NCBI GenBank assembly: GCA_017555845.1
Contig: JAFZFO010000023.1
Location: 1-64,000, forward strand
Direction: 5' to 3'
Source: Bacteroidaceae bacterium
GTDB taxonomy: Bacteria > Bacteroidota > Bacteroidia > Bacteroidales > Bacteroidaceae
Length of the DNA: 64,000 bases
The first letter of the stretch is position 1. Each line of letters opens with the position of its first letter. The position numbers and the translations under genes are program-made. Under the pieces are notes generated by a model that did not search any database, was not told where the DNA came from, and saw only the letters and a list, made by a program, of their open reading frames with translations. Positions 1-8,358 of this stretch are shown here, piece by piece.

Positions 1-2
1 CA

Positions 3-437
3 CACGGTGCTTACAAGTTCACTCCAGAGCAGTGTACTATCGACCCTGTTACAGGTTTGATGGTTCCTCCTCCATTGGCTTTCGACGTATTGAAGGCTGT
101 TGAGGCTAAGCTCCCAGGTTTCCCAATCGTTCTCCACGGTTCTTCTTCAGTTCCTCAGGACGAGGTTGCTACTATCAACAAGTTCGGTGGTGCATTGAAG
201 GCTGCTATCGGTATCCCCGAGGAGTGGTTGCGTGAGTCTGCAAAGTCTGCAGTATGTAAGATCAACATCGACTCTGACTCTCGTTTGGCTATGACTGCTG
301 CTATCCGTCAGACATTTGCTGAGAAGCCAGCTGAGTTCGACCCACGTAAGTACCTCGGTCCAGCTCGCGACAACATGGAGAAGATGTACAAGCACAAGAT
401 CATCAACGTGCTTGGTTCTGATGGCAAGTTGGCATAA
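3..437 (+). CDS. fba: Class II fructose-bisphosphate aldolase, C-terminal part (5' end outside window)
   Basis: Only the last 144 codons are present; the frame is open from base 3. The enzyme cleaves fructose-1,6-bisphosphate to dihydroxyacetone phosphate and glyceraldehyde-3-phosphate in cytoplasmic glycolysis and gluconeogenesis. The translated piece carries the class II phosphate/cation loop LHGSSSVP followed by INIDSDSRLAM, matching the conserved NIDTD-type active-site strand, and ends in the usual helical tail with ARDNMEKMY. Codon choice is narrow (CGT, AAG, TTC, GGT), as expected for a highly expressed gene. A strong terminator follows 36 bases after the stop. Confidence 0.95.
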   Translation, partial: HGAYKFTPEQCTIDPVTGLMVPPPLAFDVLKAVEAKLPGFPIVLHGSSSVPQDEVATINKFGGALKAAIGIPEEWLRESAKSAVCKINIDSDSRLAMTAAIRQTFAEKPAEFDPRKYLGPARDNMEKMYKHKIINVLGSDGKLA

Positions 438-472
438 TCTGTTTCTGTAATTTAAGAACTGATTATAATTTT

Positions 473-509
473 AACCGCAGACGAACATATCGTCTGCGGT
501 TTCTTTTTT
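473..509 (+). terminator. Intrinsic terminator after fba
   Basis: A perfect 12-bp inverted repeat (AACCGCAGACGA, 473-484, with TCGTCTGCGGTT, 490-501) and a 5-nt loop are followed by a T-rich tract (TCTTTTTT). It separates fba from the queA promoter. Confidence 0.9.
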
Positions 510-535
510 ATGGTGCTTGTTTCGGCGATTTGTAT

Positions 536-543
536 TATCTTTG
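536..543 (+). promoter_or_regulatory. Bacteroidetes -7 box of queA
   Basis: TATCTTTG fits the TAnnTTTG consensus and lies 21 bases upstream of the ATG at 565. Its position argues against the longer in-frame start at 517, which would lie upstream of the likely transcript start. Confidence 0.6.
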
Positions 544-564
544 TTGCACTACAATGATAATACA

Positions 565-1776
565 ATGAAAAACATTCAGGAAATAGCAATTGCGGAGTAT
601 GATTATCCGTTGCCCGATGAGAGGATTGCAAAATATCCGCTTGCGGAGCGTGATACATCAAAACTGCTGTTATATAAAGGTGGCGAAATCATTGAGGAGA
701 ATTTCGCCAATTTGCCCAGTTTCATTCCACAGGGTGCGTTGATGGTATTCAACAACACACGTGTAATCCAGGCGCGTCTGCGTTTCCGCAAGGAGACCGG
801 TGCGCAGATTGAGGTGTTTTGCCTTGAACCTGAACAGCCGGCCGATTATCAGCAGATGTTTCAGGAGACAAAGGAGTGCGTATGGCAGTGCCTTGTGGGC
901 AATTCAAGCCGTTGGAAAAGCGGCGTGCTTTCACAGGTAATAAACATTGGTGGTGTTGATGTGACACTGTCGGTGGAGCGTGTGAGCAGTGCGGCTGTGA
1001 ACCTTGTGCGTTTCTTCTGGGATGGTGGCTTCACATTTGCCGAGTTGCTTGAGGCTGCAGGTGAATTGCCTATCCCTCCATACCTGAACCGCAAGACCGA
1101 GGAGAATGACAAGAATACCTATCAGACGGTGTATTCAAAGGTCAAGGGTTCAGTGGCTGCGCCCACTGCCGGTCTGCACTTTACCCCGGCGGTGCTTTCT
1201 GCACTTGATGCTGTGGGTGTTCAGCGTGGCGAGGTAACCTTGCATGTTGGCGCTGGAACGTTCAAGCCCGTGAAGAGTGAACTGATTGCCGACCACGAGA
1301 TGCACGAGGAATACATCGAAGTGCAGCGCGGGCTGCTTGAGAGAATCATTGCTGCCGGCGGTGCGGCTGTGGCTGTGGGTACGACATCGGTGCGTACGCT
1401 TGAAAGTCTCTACTTTTTAGGTGAGAAAGTCAGCGAGAATCCTGCGATTGAGGAGAGTGAACTGTGTGTGGGGCAGTGGGAACCATATAACCGTGAACAT
1501 ACTTTGTCTACTGTTGAGGCTTTGACTGCGCTGTTGCAGTGGCTCGATGCCAAGGGACTTGACAGGGTGCATTCGCACACCCGCATTATGATTGCGCCTG
1601 GATATAAGTTCCGCATTGTAAAGGCCATCGTTACCAATTTTCATCAGCCAAAAAGTACCTTGCTGTTACTTGTCTCGGCTTTCATTGGTGGTAACTGGCG
1701 CAAGGTCTATGATTATGCTTTGGCGAATGGTTTCCGTTTCTTGAGTTATGGGGATAGTTCGTTGCTAATCCCTTAA
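565..1776 (+). CDS. queA: S-adenosylmethionine:tRNA ribosyltransferase-isomerase
   Basis: QueA transfers the ribosyl moiety of S-adenosylmethionine to preQ1-modified tRNA to make epoxyqueuosine, a wobble-base precursor of queuosine. Family signatures are the N-terminal YDYPLPDERIAKYPL, then LMVFNNTRVIQARL, the segment VAAPTAGLHFTP and the C-terminal IVTNFHQPKSTLLLLVSAF. The start at 565 gives 403 aa, somewhat longer than the E. coli protein of about 356 aa and close to Bacteroidetes homologs. An in-frame ATG at 517 is rejected because the promoter box at 536-543 lies downstream of it. The LRR gene follows after 11 bases and may be co-transcribed. Confidence 0.95.
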   Translation: MKNIQEIAIAEYDYPLPDERIAKYPLAERDTSKLLLYKGGEIIEENFANLPSFIPQGALMVFNNTRVIQARLRFRKETGAQIEVFCLEPEQPADYQQMFQETKECVWQCLVGNSSRWKSGVLSQVINIGGVDVTLSVERVSSAAVNLVRFFWDGGFTFAELLEAAGELPIPPYLNRKTEENDKNTYQTVYSKVKGSVAAPTAGLHFTPAVLSALDAVGVQRGEVTLHVGAGTFKPVKSELIADHEMHEEYIEVQRGLLERIIAAGGAAVAVGTTSVRTLESLYFLGEKVSENPAIEESELCVGQWEPYNREHTLSTVEALTALLQWLDAKGLDRVHSHTRIMIAPGYKFRIVKAIVTNFHQPKSTLLLLVSAFIGGNWRKVYDYALANGFRFLSYGDSSLLIP

Positions 1777-1787
1777 AATTGGATTAT

Positions 1788-2825
1788 ATGATAAAGATAT
1801 TTGACAATATAGCATATCTGCTCGATGAGGAGAAGAAGTGCGCTACTGTAACAAAGAACCTCGTTCCTTATTCAGGCGCTGTTGTTGTGCCGGCAACCGT
1901 TGTGGATGGTGGTGTGGAGTATGTGGTTAATGACATCCTTGATGAAGCTTTTGCCGAGTGTGCGGGGTTGACGTCAGTTGTGCTGGGCGATAATGTCGAG
2001 AGCATTGGAATTGGTGCTTTTGAGGGGTGTGAGGCGCTTGTCAGTGTCGTTTTTCCGCAAGCCTTGCACCTTGTAGGTATGCGTGCATTCAAAGGATGTA
2101 CGGCTCTGAAAGAATTGTTGTTTCCTGCCAATGTGATTGTGATTGGCCGTGAGGCTTTTGCCGGATGCCGTTCGCTTGTGAATGTATACCTGCCTGATAA
2201 TCTTATAAACATAGAGCCGTCATTGTTTGATGGTTGCGTGGCGCTTGAGAAGGTTTCTGTTGGCGCTATGGTTGAGAGTATTGGAGAGTATGCTTTTTGC
2301 GGCTGTTCATCGCTGAAGGAGATTGCGGTTCCAGAGGGCGTGGTTTCGCTCGAGGGCTGGGCATTCCGTGATTGTGCTGCGCTTGAGGCTGTGACTTTGC
2401 CATCATCGTTGGCGTCAGTAAAGAAGGGTGCTTTCTGGGGCTGTTCATCGCTCAAGGAGTTCGTTTTGCCACAGGGCGTGAATATGCTCGATCAGGGTGT
2501 GCTTGCCAACTGTGCTTCGCTTGAAAAGGTTACTTTGCACGATGGCGTCCTGAGTATCGGTTACGGTGCGTTCTACAATTGTGGCGCTATTGAATATGTC
2601 ACACTGCCGCCTGCGGTGGTAAATGTTGGCGACCAGGCGTTCCGCAGTTGCAAGGCGTTGAAGGAGCTGCGTGTGTTGTGCGAGGCTGCTCCAATGTGTT
2701 CGGGCGACATTGCCGATGCCGATGTCTATTCCCGCACACTGCTGCGTGTTCCGCAGGGTAAGGTGGGCGAGTATGGCTTTGCTCCGGTATGGGAAAGGTT
2801 TGGTAACGTGGAGGAATTTGTGTAA
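1788..2825 (+). CDS. BspA-like leucine-rich-repeat (LRR_5) protein, no signal peptide
   Basis: This 345-aa protein is built almost entirely from about 23-residue repeats of the form AFxGCxxLxxVxLPxxVxxIGxxAF (for example IGIGAFEGC, VGMRAFKGC, IGREAFAGC, IGEYAFCGC, VKKGAFWGC, IGYGAFYNC). That is the Treponema/BspA LRR_5 pattern. Family members usually bind proteins, often at the cell surface. Here the N-terminus (MIKIFDNIAYLLDEEKK) has no signal peptide or lipobox, so a cytoplasmic location is inferred. A TTG at 1779 is an alternative start; the ATG at 1788 is preferred. It lies just after queA and ends before a hairpin. The function is unknown. Confidence 0.85.
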   Translation: MIKIFDNIAYLLDEEKKCATVTKNLVPYSGAVVVPATVVDGGVEYVVNDILDEAFAECAGLTSVVLGDNVESIGIGAFEGCEALVSVVFPQALHLVGMRAFKGCTALKELLFPANVIVIGREAFAGCRSLVNVYLPDNLINIEPSLFDGCVALEKVSVGAMVESIGEYAFCGCSSLKEIAVPEGVVSLEGWAFRDCAALEAVTLPSSLASVKKGAFWGCSSLKEFVLPQGVNMLDQGVLANCASLEKVTLHDGVLSIGYGAFYNCGAIEYVTLPPAVVNVGDQAFRSCKALKELRVLCEAAPMCSGDIADADVYSRTLLRVPQGKVGEYGFAPVWERFGNVEEFV

Positions 2826-2850
2826 AAGCATTGATTTCTTAAACAATATT

Positions 2851-2898
2851 AAAAGCGGTGCGTTAATTCTGTATGATCAGAATGGTGCGCCGCTTTTT
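2851..2898 (+). terminator. Probable terminator hairpin after the LRR gene
   Basis: AAAAGCGG (2851-2858) pairs with CCGCTTTT about 30 bases later. A partly paired inner stem contains ATTCTG/CAGAAT, and a short T tract follows. The start codons of the next small ORF lie inside the hairpin. Confidence 0.6.
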
Positions 2899-3208
2899 CA
2901 TATCCGTTACATTTGTTGTATTGGTTGCCTGTGGCAGCAGGGCTTTCCGTACTCCTGACACCGCGGCACGGGAACGCTTCTTTGCTTTGGCGGTGGAGAG
3001 GGAACGTGAGCGGGTGTTGCCCCATCTGCACTACTCGTTGGATGCGCACAGCATCGATTGGGGATGTGGCACTATTGAATTGTCATTCTTTTTTATAAAA
3101 GAGCAGGGGGATAGCCTGTTGTGGGTGGAGTGTGTCGAGAGGATTCCGATGGCGCTCATAGATACAGCGCTTTGCCACAGGTGGTTCAATTATGAACATG
3201 TCAGATAA
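2882..3208 (+). CDS. Small putative lipoprotein, unrecognised
   Basis: The predicted 108-aa protein begins MVRRFFISVTFVVLVAC, a charged start and hydrophobic core ending in a lipobox (LVAC). It is probably exported and lipidated at about Cys17. The remainder is a short, partly charged region with a VERERERVLPH stretch and no family I recognise. An alternative ATG lies at 2873. The start is inside the preceding terminator hairpin and there is no promoter of its own, so expression may depend on read-through from queA and the LRR gene. The lipobox favours a real gene, but a chance ORF cannot be excluded. Confidence 0.55.
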   Translation: MVRRFFISVTFVVLVACGSRAFRTPDTAARERFFALAVERERERVLPHLHYSLDAHSIDWGCGTIELSFFFIKEQGDSLLWVECVERIPMALIDTALCHRWFNYEHVR

Positions 3209-3263
3209 TGCCTCTGTTGCTCTCATTTTTAGTCCCTTGTGATGATTTTCCATTTTTTATTCC

Positions 3264-3271
3264 TATCTTCG
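3264..3271 (+). promoter_or_regulatory. -7 box upstream of the Smr-domain gene
   Basis: TATCTTCG differs from TAnnTTTG at one position and lies 19 bases before the ATG at 3291. A TTGT at 3237-3240 may act as the upstream element. Confidence 0.5.
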
Positions 3272-3290
3272 CGTATAAACATGTTTTGAG

Positions 3291-4379
3291 ATGAAAATAG
3301 GCGATAAGGTACGTTTTATATATGAGAGCGGTGGCGGTGTAGTGACCGGTTTCCGTGGTAAGGATGTTGTACTTGTTGAGGATAAGGACGGATTCGAAAT
3401 CCCAATGCAGGTGCGTGAGTGTGTGGTAATAGACACCAACGAATATAATTTCGTGAAGAAGACTGTGACACCAAAAGAAGAATCGCAGAAGCCACAGCAG
3501 AAAAAGACTGTGCAACCGGCAAAGGTTGATGACGATGAAGAGGATTTTGATCCGGTTGTGACATATCGTCCGGCCGAGCGCCCCGAGGGAGAACGCCTGA
3601 ATGTAGTGCTTGCCTATCTTCCGATGGATGAGAAATCACTCAATAATTCACGTTTCGAGGCGTACATAATCAATGACAGTAACTATAGCCTTTATTATAC
3701 TTATCTGACCGCGCAAGGACGCAGCTGGAGCGTGCGTGGCAATGGATTGCTGGAGCCTAACTCAAAGATGTTCATTGAAGAGTTCGGGCGTGAGGAACTG
3801 AATGACATGGAGCGCGTGTGTGTGCAACTGTTGCCTTTCAAGGAGGACAAGCCTTTTGCTCTGAAACCGGCATTGAATATTGAACGCCGCATTGACACCG
3901 TGAAGTTCTACAAGCTCCATCTGTTCCGTGAGAATCCATTCTTTGATGAGGGTGCACTCATCTATGACATTGTTGTGGATGACAAGCCTGTAAAGGAGAT
4001 TTTTACTGATGCCGAGGAGGTGAAGGTAGCCATTCTTGGCAAAAAGGATGGGGATGCGCCTAAACCACAGCAGAAACCCAAGTTGACAAAGGGTAGTGAC
4101 ATATTGGAGGTTGACCTTCATATAGAGGAACTGCTTGAGACCACTGCCGGAATGAATGCTTTTGATATTCTAAATCATCAGCTCGATGTCGTGCGCTGTA
4201 CACTTGATGAGAATATCAAGTATAAGGGCAAGAAGATTGTCTTCATTCACGGAAAGGGTGAGGGAGTGCTGCGCAATGCAATAGGTCAGGAACTGCGCAA
4301 GAAGTACCCACGTTGTCTATCGCAGGATGCATCGTTCCAGAAGTATGGTTTCGGTGCCACAATGGTAATAATTAAATGA
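3291..4379 (+). CDS. DUF2027 family protein with C-terminal Smr domain
   Basis: This 362-aa cytoplasmic protein starts with a small beta-rich domain (MKIGDKVRF, then GKDVVLVEDKDGFEIPM) and has a charged linker around residues 60-90. A central beta domain of the DUF2027 type, conserved in Bacteroidetes, follows. The C-terminus is an Smr (small MutS-related) domain with the diagnostic LEVDLHIEEL near residue 273 and FIHGKGEGVLR near 317-327. Smr domains are nucleic-acid nucleases or binders in MutS2 and plant proteins; the substrate of this family is not known. It has its own promoter and lies 25 bases before pepT, so the two may form an operon. Confidence 0.85.
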   Translation: MKIGDKVRFIYESGGGVVTGFRGKDVVLVEDKDGFEIPMQVRECVVIDTNEYNFVKKTVTPKEESQKPQQKKTVQPAKVDDDEEDFDPVVTYRPAERPEGERLNVVLAYLPMDEKSLNNSRFEAYIINDSNYSLYYTYLTAQGRSWSVRGNGLLEPNSKMFIEEFGREELNDMERVCVQLLPFKEDKPFALKPALNIERRIDTVKFYKLHLFRENPFFDEGALIYDIVVDDKPVKEIFTDAEEVKVAILGKKDGDAPKPQQKPKLTKGSDILEVDLHIEELLETTAGMNAFDILNHQLDVVRCTLDENIKYKGKKIVFIHGKGEGVLRNAIGQELRKKYPRCLSQDASFQKYGFGATMVIIK

Positions 4380-4404
4380 TGATTAATGTAAAAACAATAA
4401 TATT

Positions 4405-5643
4405 ATGAGCGAGATCAAAGAAAAGATGCTTGAGCGTTTTTTGAAATATGTGACTTTTGATACAGAGTCGTGCGATGATGCAACTGTAGTTCCAACAACT
4501 GAGGGACAGTTTGTGTTTGCGCGTTATCTTGAGCAGCAGCTAAAGGAGATGGGCTTGGAAGAGGTAGTTCTTGATGAGAAGGGTTATCTCTATGCAACAC
4601 TCCCTGCTAACTGCGACAAGGATGTTCCTGTTGTGGGCTTCATTGCCCATCTTGACACAAGCCCCGACATGAGCGGCAAGGATGTGAAACCACGCGTGGT
4701 TGAGAACTATGCAGGTGGCGACATCGTGTTGTGCGGGAAGGATAACATTGTTCTGTCAACAGCTGATTTCCCCGAGGTTGAGGAGTACAAAGGCCACGAC
4801 TTGGTTGTAACCGATGGTCACACTCTCCTTGGTGCCGACGACAAGGCCGGTGTTGCCGAGATTGTTTCGGCAATTGCCTATCTGCAGGCACATCCCGAGA
4901 TCAAGCACGGCAAGGTGCGCATTGCATTCAACCCTGATGAGGAGATTGGTCGTGGTGCACACAACTTCAACGTTCCCTTGTTCGGTTGTGATTGGGCTTA
5001 TACCATTGACGGCAGCTGCGAGGGCGAGCTCGAATTCGAGAACTTCAACGCAGGTAGCGCTTCGTTCACAGTACAGGGCCGCAACGTACACCCCGGTTAT
5101 GCAAAGGGCAAGATGCTGAATGCTCTGCGCGTAGCGACTGCTATCGTTGAGGCAATCCCGGCTGTTGAGTCGCCTGAATGTACTACAGGTTATGAGGGCT
5201 TCTATCATTTGATGGGTATCAACGGCAGTGTTGACCACGCATCGGTGTCATATATTATCCGTGACCACAGCCGTGAAATCTTTGAAAAGCGCATGGTATT
5301 CATGAAGGAGGTCGAGGCAAAGATCAATGCTCAGTATGGAGCGGGTGTAGTGACTCTTGAGCTCAAGGAGCAGTACCGTAACATGCGAGAGATGGTTGAG
5401 CCAAAGATGCATATCATTGATATTGCCAAGAGTGCGATGGAGAAGGCCGGTGTAGTGCCTGTAATCAAGCCTATCCGTGGCGGTACCGATGGCGCGCAGC
5501 TCTCGTTCATGGGGCTTCCATGTCCAAACCTCTTTGCCGGTGGCGTGAACTTCCACAGCCGTTATGAGTTTGTTTCGGTTCAGGTAATGGAGAAGGCTGT
5601 GATGACGATTGTGAATATTGCAGCCGGCGTAGCTGAAAGGTGA
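4405..5643 (+). CDS. pepT: Peptidase T (tripeptide aminopeptidase)
   Basis: PepT is a cytoplasmic di-zinc M20B aminopeptidase that removes the N-terminal residue of tripeptides. The 412-aa length matches the family. Visible metal-site motifs are HLD (His82, Asp84), [20 protein letters not shown] (general base Glu179 and metal ligand Glu180) and GVNFHSRYE near the C-terminus. The dimerisation segment [16 protein letters not shown] is also present. It sits 25 bases after the Smr gene and ends at a strong hairpin shared with the convergent purN. Confidence 0.95.
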   Translation: MSEIKEKMLERFLKYVTFDTESCDDATVVPTTEGQFVFARYLEQQLKEMGLEEVVLDEKGYLYATLPANCDKDVPVVGFIAHLDTSPDMSGKDVKPRVVENYAGGDIVLCGKDNIVLSTADFPEVEEYKGHDLVVTDGHTLLGADDKAGVAEIVSAIAYLQAHPEIKHGKVRIAFNPDEEIGRGAHNFNVPLFGCDWAYTIDGSCEGELEFENFNAGSASFTVQGRNVHPGYAKGKMLNALRVATAIVEAIPAVESPECTTGYEGFYHLMGINGSVDHASVSYIIRDHSREIFEKRMVFMKEVEAKINAQYGAGVVTLELKEQYRNMREMVEPKMHIIDIAKSAMEKAGVVPVIKPIRGGTDGAQLSFMGLPCPNLFAGGVNFHSRYEFVSVQVMEKAVMTIVNIAAGVAER

Positions 5644-5663
5644 AAGCTGAAAACTGAAAACGG

Positions 5664-5705
5664 AAAACGCGAAGATTGTCATGACAATCTTCGCGTTTTT
5701 CACAT
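5664..5705. terminator. Strong terminator between pepT and purN
   Basis: AAAACGCGAAGATTG (5664-5678) and CAATCTTCGCGTTTT (5685-5699) form a perfect 15-bp stem around TCATGA. T runs on both strands mean it could serve pepT and, at a distance, the convergent purN. Confidence 0.85.
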
Positions 5706-5890
5706 TTAACCGCACTTCGTGCGCTTGAACCTGCTACCGCTCGCTGTGCAAACTGCAAGTAAATTTACGTTGCGCTCACTTAATCGCAGCTTTAACCGCA
5801 CTTCGTGCGCTTGAAACTTGGCTGCACTCGCTGTAATACGCTAAAGCAAGCTTTGCGTTTCACTTGTTGGCACAAGTTTTCACCTTTCCG
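5706..5890. repeat. Two copies of the 'CGCAC-GTGCG ... TTGAA' intergenic repeat
   Basis: Two imperfect copies start near 5708 and 5791. Each opens with a small hairpin CGCACTTCGTGCG followed by CTTGAA, and they continue with different lengths; the second ends near CACTTGTTGGCACAAG. Related copies lie at 17118-17272, 17280-17365 and 19868-20022. No gene is visible here; ORFs across it are by-products of the repeats. Confidence 0.7.
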
Positions 5891-5909
5891 TTTTCAGTTT
5901 TCACCTTTT

Positions 5910-6482
5910 CTAGTCAAGGCTGTGGAGTATCTCCTCAATTACGTGTGGGAAGTGCTCGTACTCAAGTGCGTGTACCTTGGCTGCTACATCGTCTGGGGTG
6001 TCGGTTGGCAATACAGGGCACTTTGCCTGGAAGAATGTGGTACCCTTGTCGTAGTGCTCGTCAATCAAGTGGATGGTAATGCCGCTCTCGGTGTCGCCGC
6101 ACTCGACAACAGCCTTGTGTACTCTGTCGCCATACATTCCCTTACCGCCATGCTTGGGCAGCAATGCAGGGTGGATGTTGACAATGCGGCCGGGGTAGGC
6201 TGCAATGAGTTTCTGGGGAACGAGCAACAGGAATCCGGCAAGCACCACAAAGTCAATGTCGCGCTCCTTGAGCATTGCGATGACGCTGTCGGCCTCCATG
6301 AACTCGGCCTTGCTCACAACGGCAGCCTCAATGCCCAACTTCTTGGCACGTTCAAGAACGTATGCCTGTGGGTTGTTGGCAATGATGAATGATACTTGGG
6401 CGTAGTCGCTCCCTTTGAAATAGTTGGCAATATTCTCGGCGTTTGAGCCGCTGCCCGATGCTAAAATTGCAATTTTTTTCAT
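5910..6482 (-). CDS. purN: Phosphoribosylglycinamide formyltransferase
   Basis: This 190-aa enzyme transfers the formyl group of 10-formyltetrahydrofolate to GAR in the third step of purine synthesis. Diagnostic features are the N-terminal ILASGSGSNAENI phosphate loop, VLAGFLLLVP, the catalytic NIHPALLP (Asn and His) and a conserved GITIHLIDEHYDKG containing the catalytic Asp. The length is typical. It lies 15 bases downstream of the LytTR gene on the same strand, so co-transcription from the promoter at 7431 is likely. Confidence 0.95.
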   Translation of the reverse strand: MKKIAILASGSGSNAENIANYFKGSDYAQVSFIIANNPQAYVLERAKKLGIEAAVVSKAEFMEADSVIAMLKERDIDFVVLAGFLLLVPQKLIAAYPGRIVNIHPALLPKHGGKGMYGDRVHKAVVECGDTESGITIHLIDEHYDKGTTFFQAKCPVLPTDTPDDVAAKVHALEYEHFPHVIEEILHSLD

Positions 6483-6497
6483 CGTGTAATAGTGTTG

Positions 6498-7379
6498 TTA
6501 TGATATTGGCACAAGACGGCGCAATACCGCCTCGCCATAGGTTTTTGATATTGGTATCTCTCTCACGCCGGGCTCCTCAAGTTCAAGGAACAGGTTGCCT
6601 TTCTCACGGCGCATGACTTTTACAAGGTCAAGGTTTATCATGTATGAACGGTGGCAACGCACGATGTTACTGTCGGCAAGCTGCTCGCTCATCTCCTTCA
6701 TGGTAATATGCAATAACTGCTTTTTGAGGATGTCGTTCTTCTTGTACCACACGCACATGTAGTTGTCGGCCGATTCAATGTACAGCAGGTTTTCTTTGGC
6801 GACTGAGAGCTGCAGTATGCCGCGTGAGTCGCGTATGGAGATGAGGTTGCTCGATTTGAAACCGATGTTCTCGTTCAACAGCTCCTTGAGCTTGGCCGAA
6901 CGCTCTTGAAACGAGAAAAAGAGGATGCAGATGAAGTATGGAATTCCGATGATGAAGATTGTGTTCTGCATCGCATTCCTGTAGATCTCCAACGGGTCGC
7001 TGTTTGTCAGGTTCAGGTGTTTGCCCACAATCAGTGCCAGTACCGTGAATGCACCCGATAGCAGCAGAAGCTCAACGAATACCCAGATGGCATACTTCAG
7101 GTATGTGACGTTGTGCTCCGGGTTGCGCGAATGGTGGTACATGATTATTCGGCTGATGGCAACCACTGTCATACCAATGCACACTAGTACTGTTGACCAT
7201 AGCAGGTATTGGGTGGGGGTCATGCCTCGCTGTACCCATTGTGCCGAACCGAATGGCTTGTAGATGTTGATGAAGATGACCGCGAAAATTGACACGAAAA
7301 GAACCATTGTAATGAGGTTCCTTTTTTCGAGCAGGTATCTTGGCGTCTTTTTGAAAAGTATCGATGTGTATTCAAACAT
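6498..7379 (-). CDS. Membrane-anchored LytTR-domain DNA-binding regulator
   Basis: This 293-aa protein has four predicted membrane segments in its first 170 residues (beginning LITMVLFVSIFAVIFINIY). The C-terminus is a LytTR DNA-binding domain (LLYIESADNYMCVWY, then IVRCHRSYMINLDLV and IPISKTYGEAVL). Bacteroidetes encode many such fusions; they bind DNA directly from the membrane, but the signal is unknown. A much longer frame opens at 7565, but a perfect -7 box lies at 7431-7438 between the two candidate starts, so the ATG at 7379 (MFEYTSILFKK) is chosen. It is upstream of purN in a likely operon. Confidence 0.9.
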   Translation of the reverse strand: MFEYTSILFKKTPRYLLEKRNLITMVLFVSIFAVIFINIYKPFGSAQWVQRGMTPTQYLLWSTVLVCIGMTVVAISRIIMYHHSRNPEHNVTYLKYAIWVFVELLLLSGAFTVLALIVGKHLNLTNSDPLEIYRNAMQNTIFIIGIPYFICILFFSFQERSAKLKELLNENIGFKSSNLISIRDSRGILQLSVAKENLLYIESADNYMCVWYKKNDILKKQLLHITMKEMSEQLADSNIVRCHRSYMINLDLVKVMRREKGNLFLELEEPGVREIPISKTYGEAVLRRLVPIS

Positions 7380-7430
7380 ATTCTTGCCGGTGGCTGTAGC
7401 GTGCTTGACGCAAGTTTCATTATTTAAATG

Positions 7431-7438
7431 CAAAGTTA
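7431..7438 (-). promoter_or_regulatory. -7 box of the LytTR gene
   Basis: On the minus strand the sequence reads TAACTTTG, a perfect TAnnTTTG. The predicted transcript start is about 45 bases upstream of the ATG at 7379, which excludes the longer start at 7565. Confidence 0.65.
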
Positions 7439-7565
7439 TGAAAATATACTCATGTCGGCAATGTTGCGGGCTGAAATATATTCTCAAAAATATCGATGCG
7501 GGCAATGTGATGGAGCACGGCGAATAAATATTCCCGTCAAGGCCGTGAATTTTGAAAATTATCAC

Positions 7566-7573
7566 TATTTTTG
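7566..7573 (+). promoter_or_regulatory. -7 box of the FtsE-like gene
   Basis: TATTTTTG matches TAnnTTTG and overlaps the first in-frame ATG (7571), so translation more likely starts at 7628, about 55 bases downstream. Confidence 0.5.
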
Positions 7574-7627
7574 CATAATGGAATGGTGCGCAGACACCAA
7601 AGGGATATATTGATAAATCAAGAAGAT

Positions 7628-8308
7628 ATGCCGGTTGTAGAGTATAAGGATGTAGACATACAGATTGACTCCAAAATTATTCTGGAGAATGTGACATTTA
7701 CATTGGATGAAGGCGAGTTCGCTTACATTGTGGGAACTGTGGGTTCCGGTAAGTCGACATTGCTGAAGACCATCTATGGCGAGGTGGACATTGAGGGCGG
7801 CGAGGCTCTTGTGTTCGACAAGTATGACATCGCGGACATAAGCAACAGGGAACTGCAGGAACTGCGACGCAAGATTGGTATCGTGTTCCAGGATTTCCAG
7901 TTGTTGACCGACAGGAATATCCACGACAATCTCGATTTTGTGCTGCGTTGCACCGGATGGAAGGATAAGGAAGCGCGTGAAGCGCGCATTCAGGAGGTGC
8001 TTGAACTGGTAGGCCTGTTGCAGAAGGGCTATAAGCGCCCTCACGAACTCTCGGGTGGCGAGCAGCAGCGTGTTGTCATTGCCCGCGCCATTCTCAACCG
8101 CCCGGCATTGCTGTTGGCCGATGAGCCCACAGGTAACCTTGACAATGCGACAGGTGACTATATCATGAACCTTTTGCACACCATAAGCAAGGAAGAGAAG
8201 ATGGCGGTACTCATGATTACCCACAACGAGCAGTGGTTGCGCGACTATCCTGCAACAGTGTACCGTTGTGCCGACCGCAAGATAACTAAGGAGGGCGCAA
8301 CCGCGTGA
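7628..8308 (+). CDS. ftsE: FtsE-like ABC transporter ATP-binding protein
   Basis: This 226-aa ABC ATPase has Walker [10 protein letters not shown] near residues 35-43, a Q-loop in [13 protein letters not shown], the signature LSGGEQQR and Walker [13 protein letters not shown]. The short length, the [10 protein letters not shown] segment and the absence of fused membrane segments resemble FtsE, the cytoplasmic partner of FtsX that couples cell division to peptidoglycan hydrolysis. No ftsX is adjacent, so another MacB/LolD-type role remains possible. The start at 7628 (MPVVEYKDV) is preferred over 7571 because the promoter box overlaps the latter. Confidence 0.8.
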   Translation: MPVVEYKDVDIQIDSKIILENVTFTLDEGEFAYIVGTVGSGKSTLLKTIYGEVDIEGGEALVFDKYDIADISNRELQELRRKIGIVFQDFQLLTDRNIHDNLDFVLRCTGWKDKEAREARIQEVLELVGLLQKGYKRPHELSGGEQQRVVIARAILNRPALLLADEPTGNLDNATGDYIMNLLHTISKEEKMAVLMITHNEQWLRDYPATVYRCADRKITKEGATA

Positions 8309-8358
8309 CCGGGTGCAACCATTCATATATGTATTTGAAATAATTAAAAGAAAACCAT

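Noticed and set aside
1868..2455. 195-aa minus-strand ORF opposite the LRR gene
   Set aside because: Ser/Pro-rich translation of antisense LRR codons; no start context or family.
5805..6392. 195-aa plus-strand ORF
   Set aside because: It is antisense to purN, whose motifs are clear, and starts in repeat DNA.
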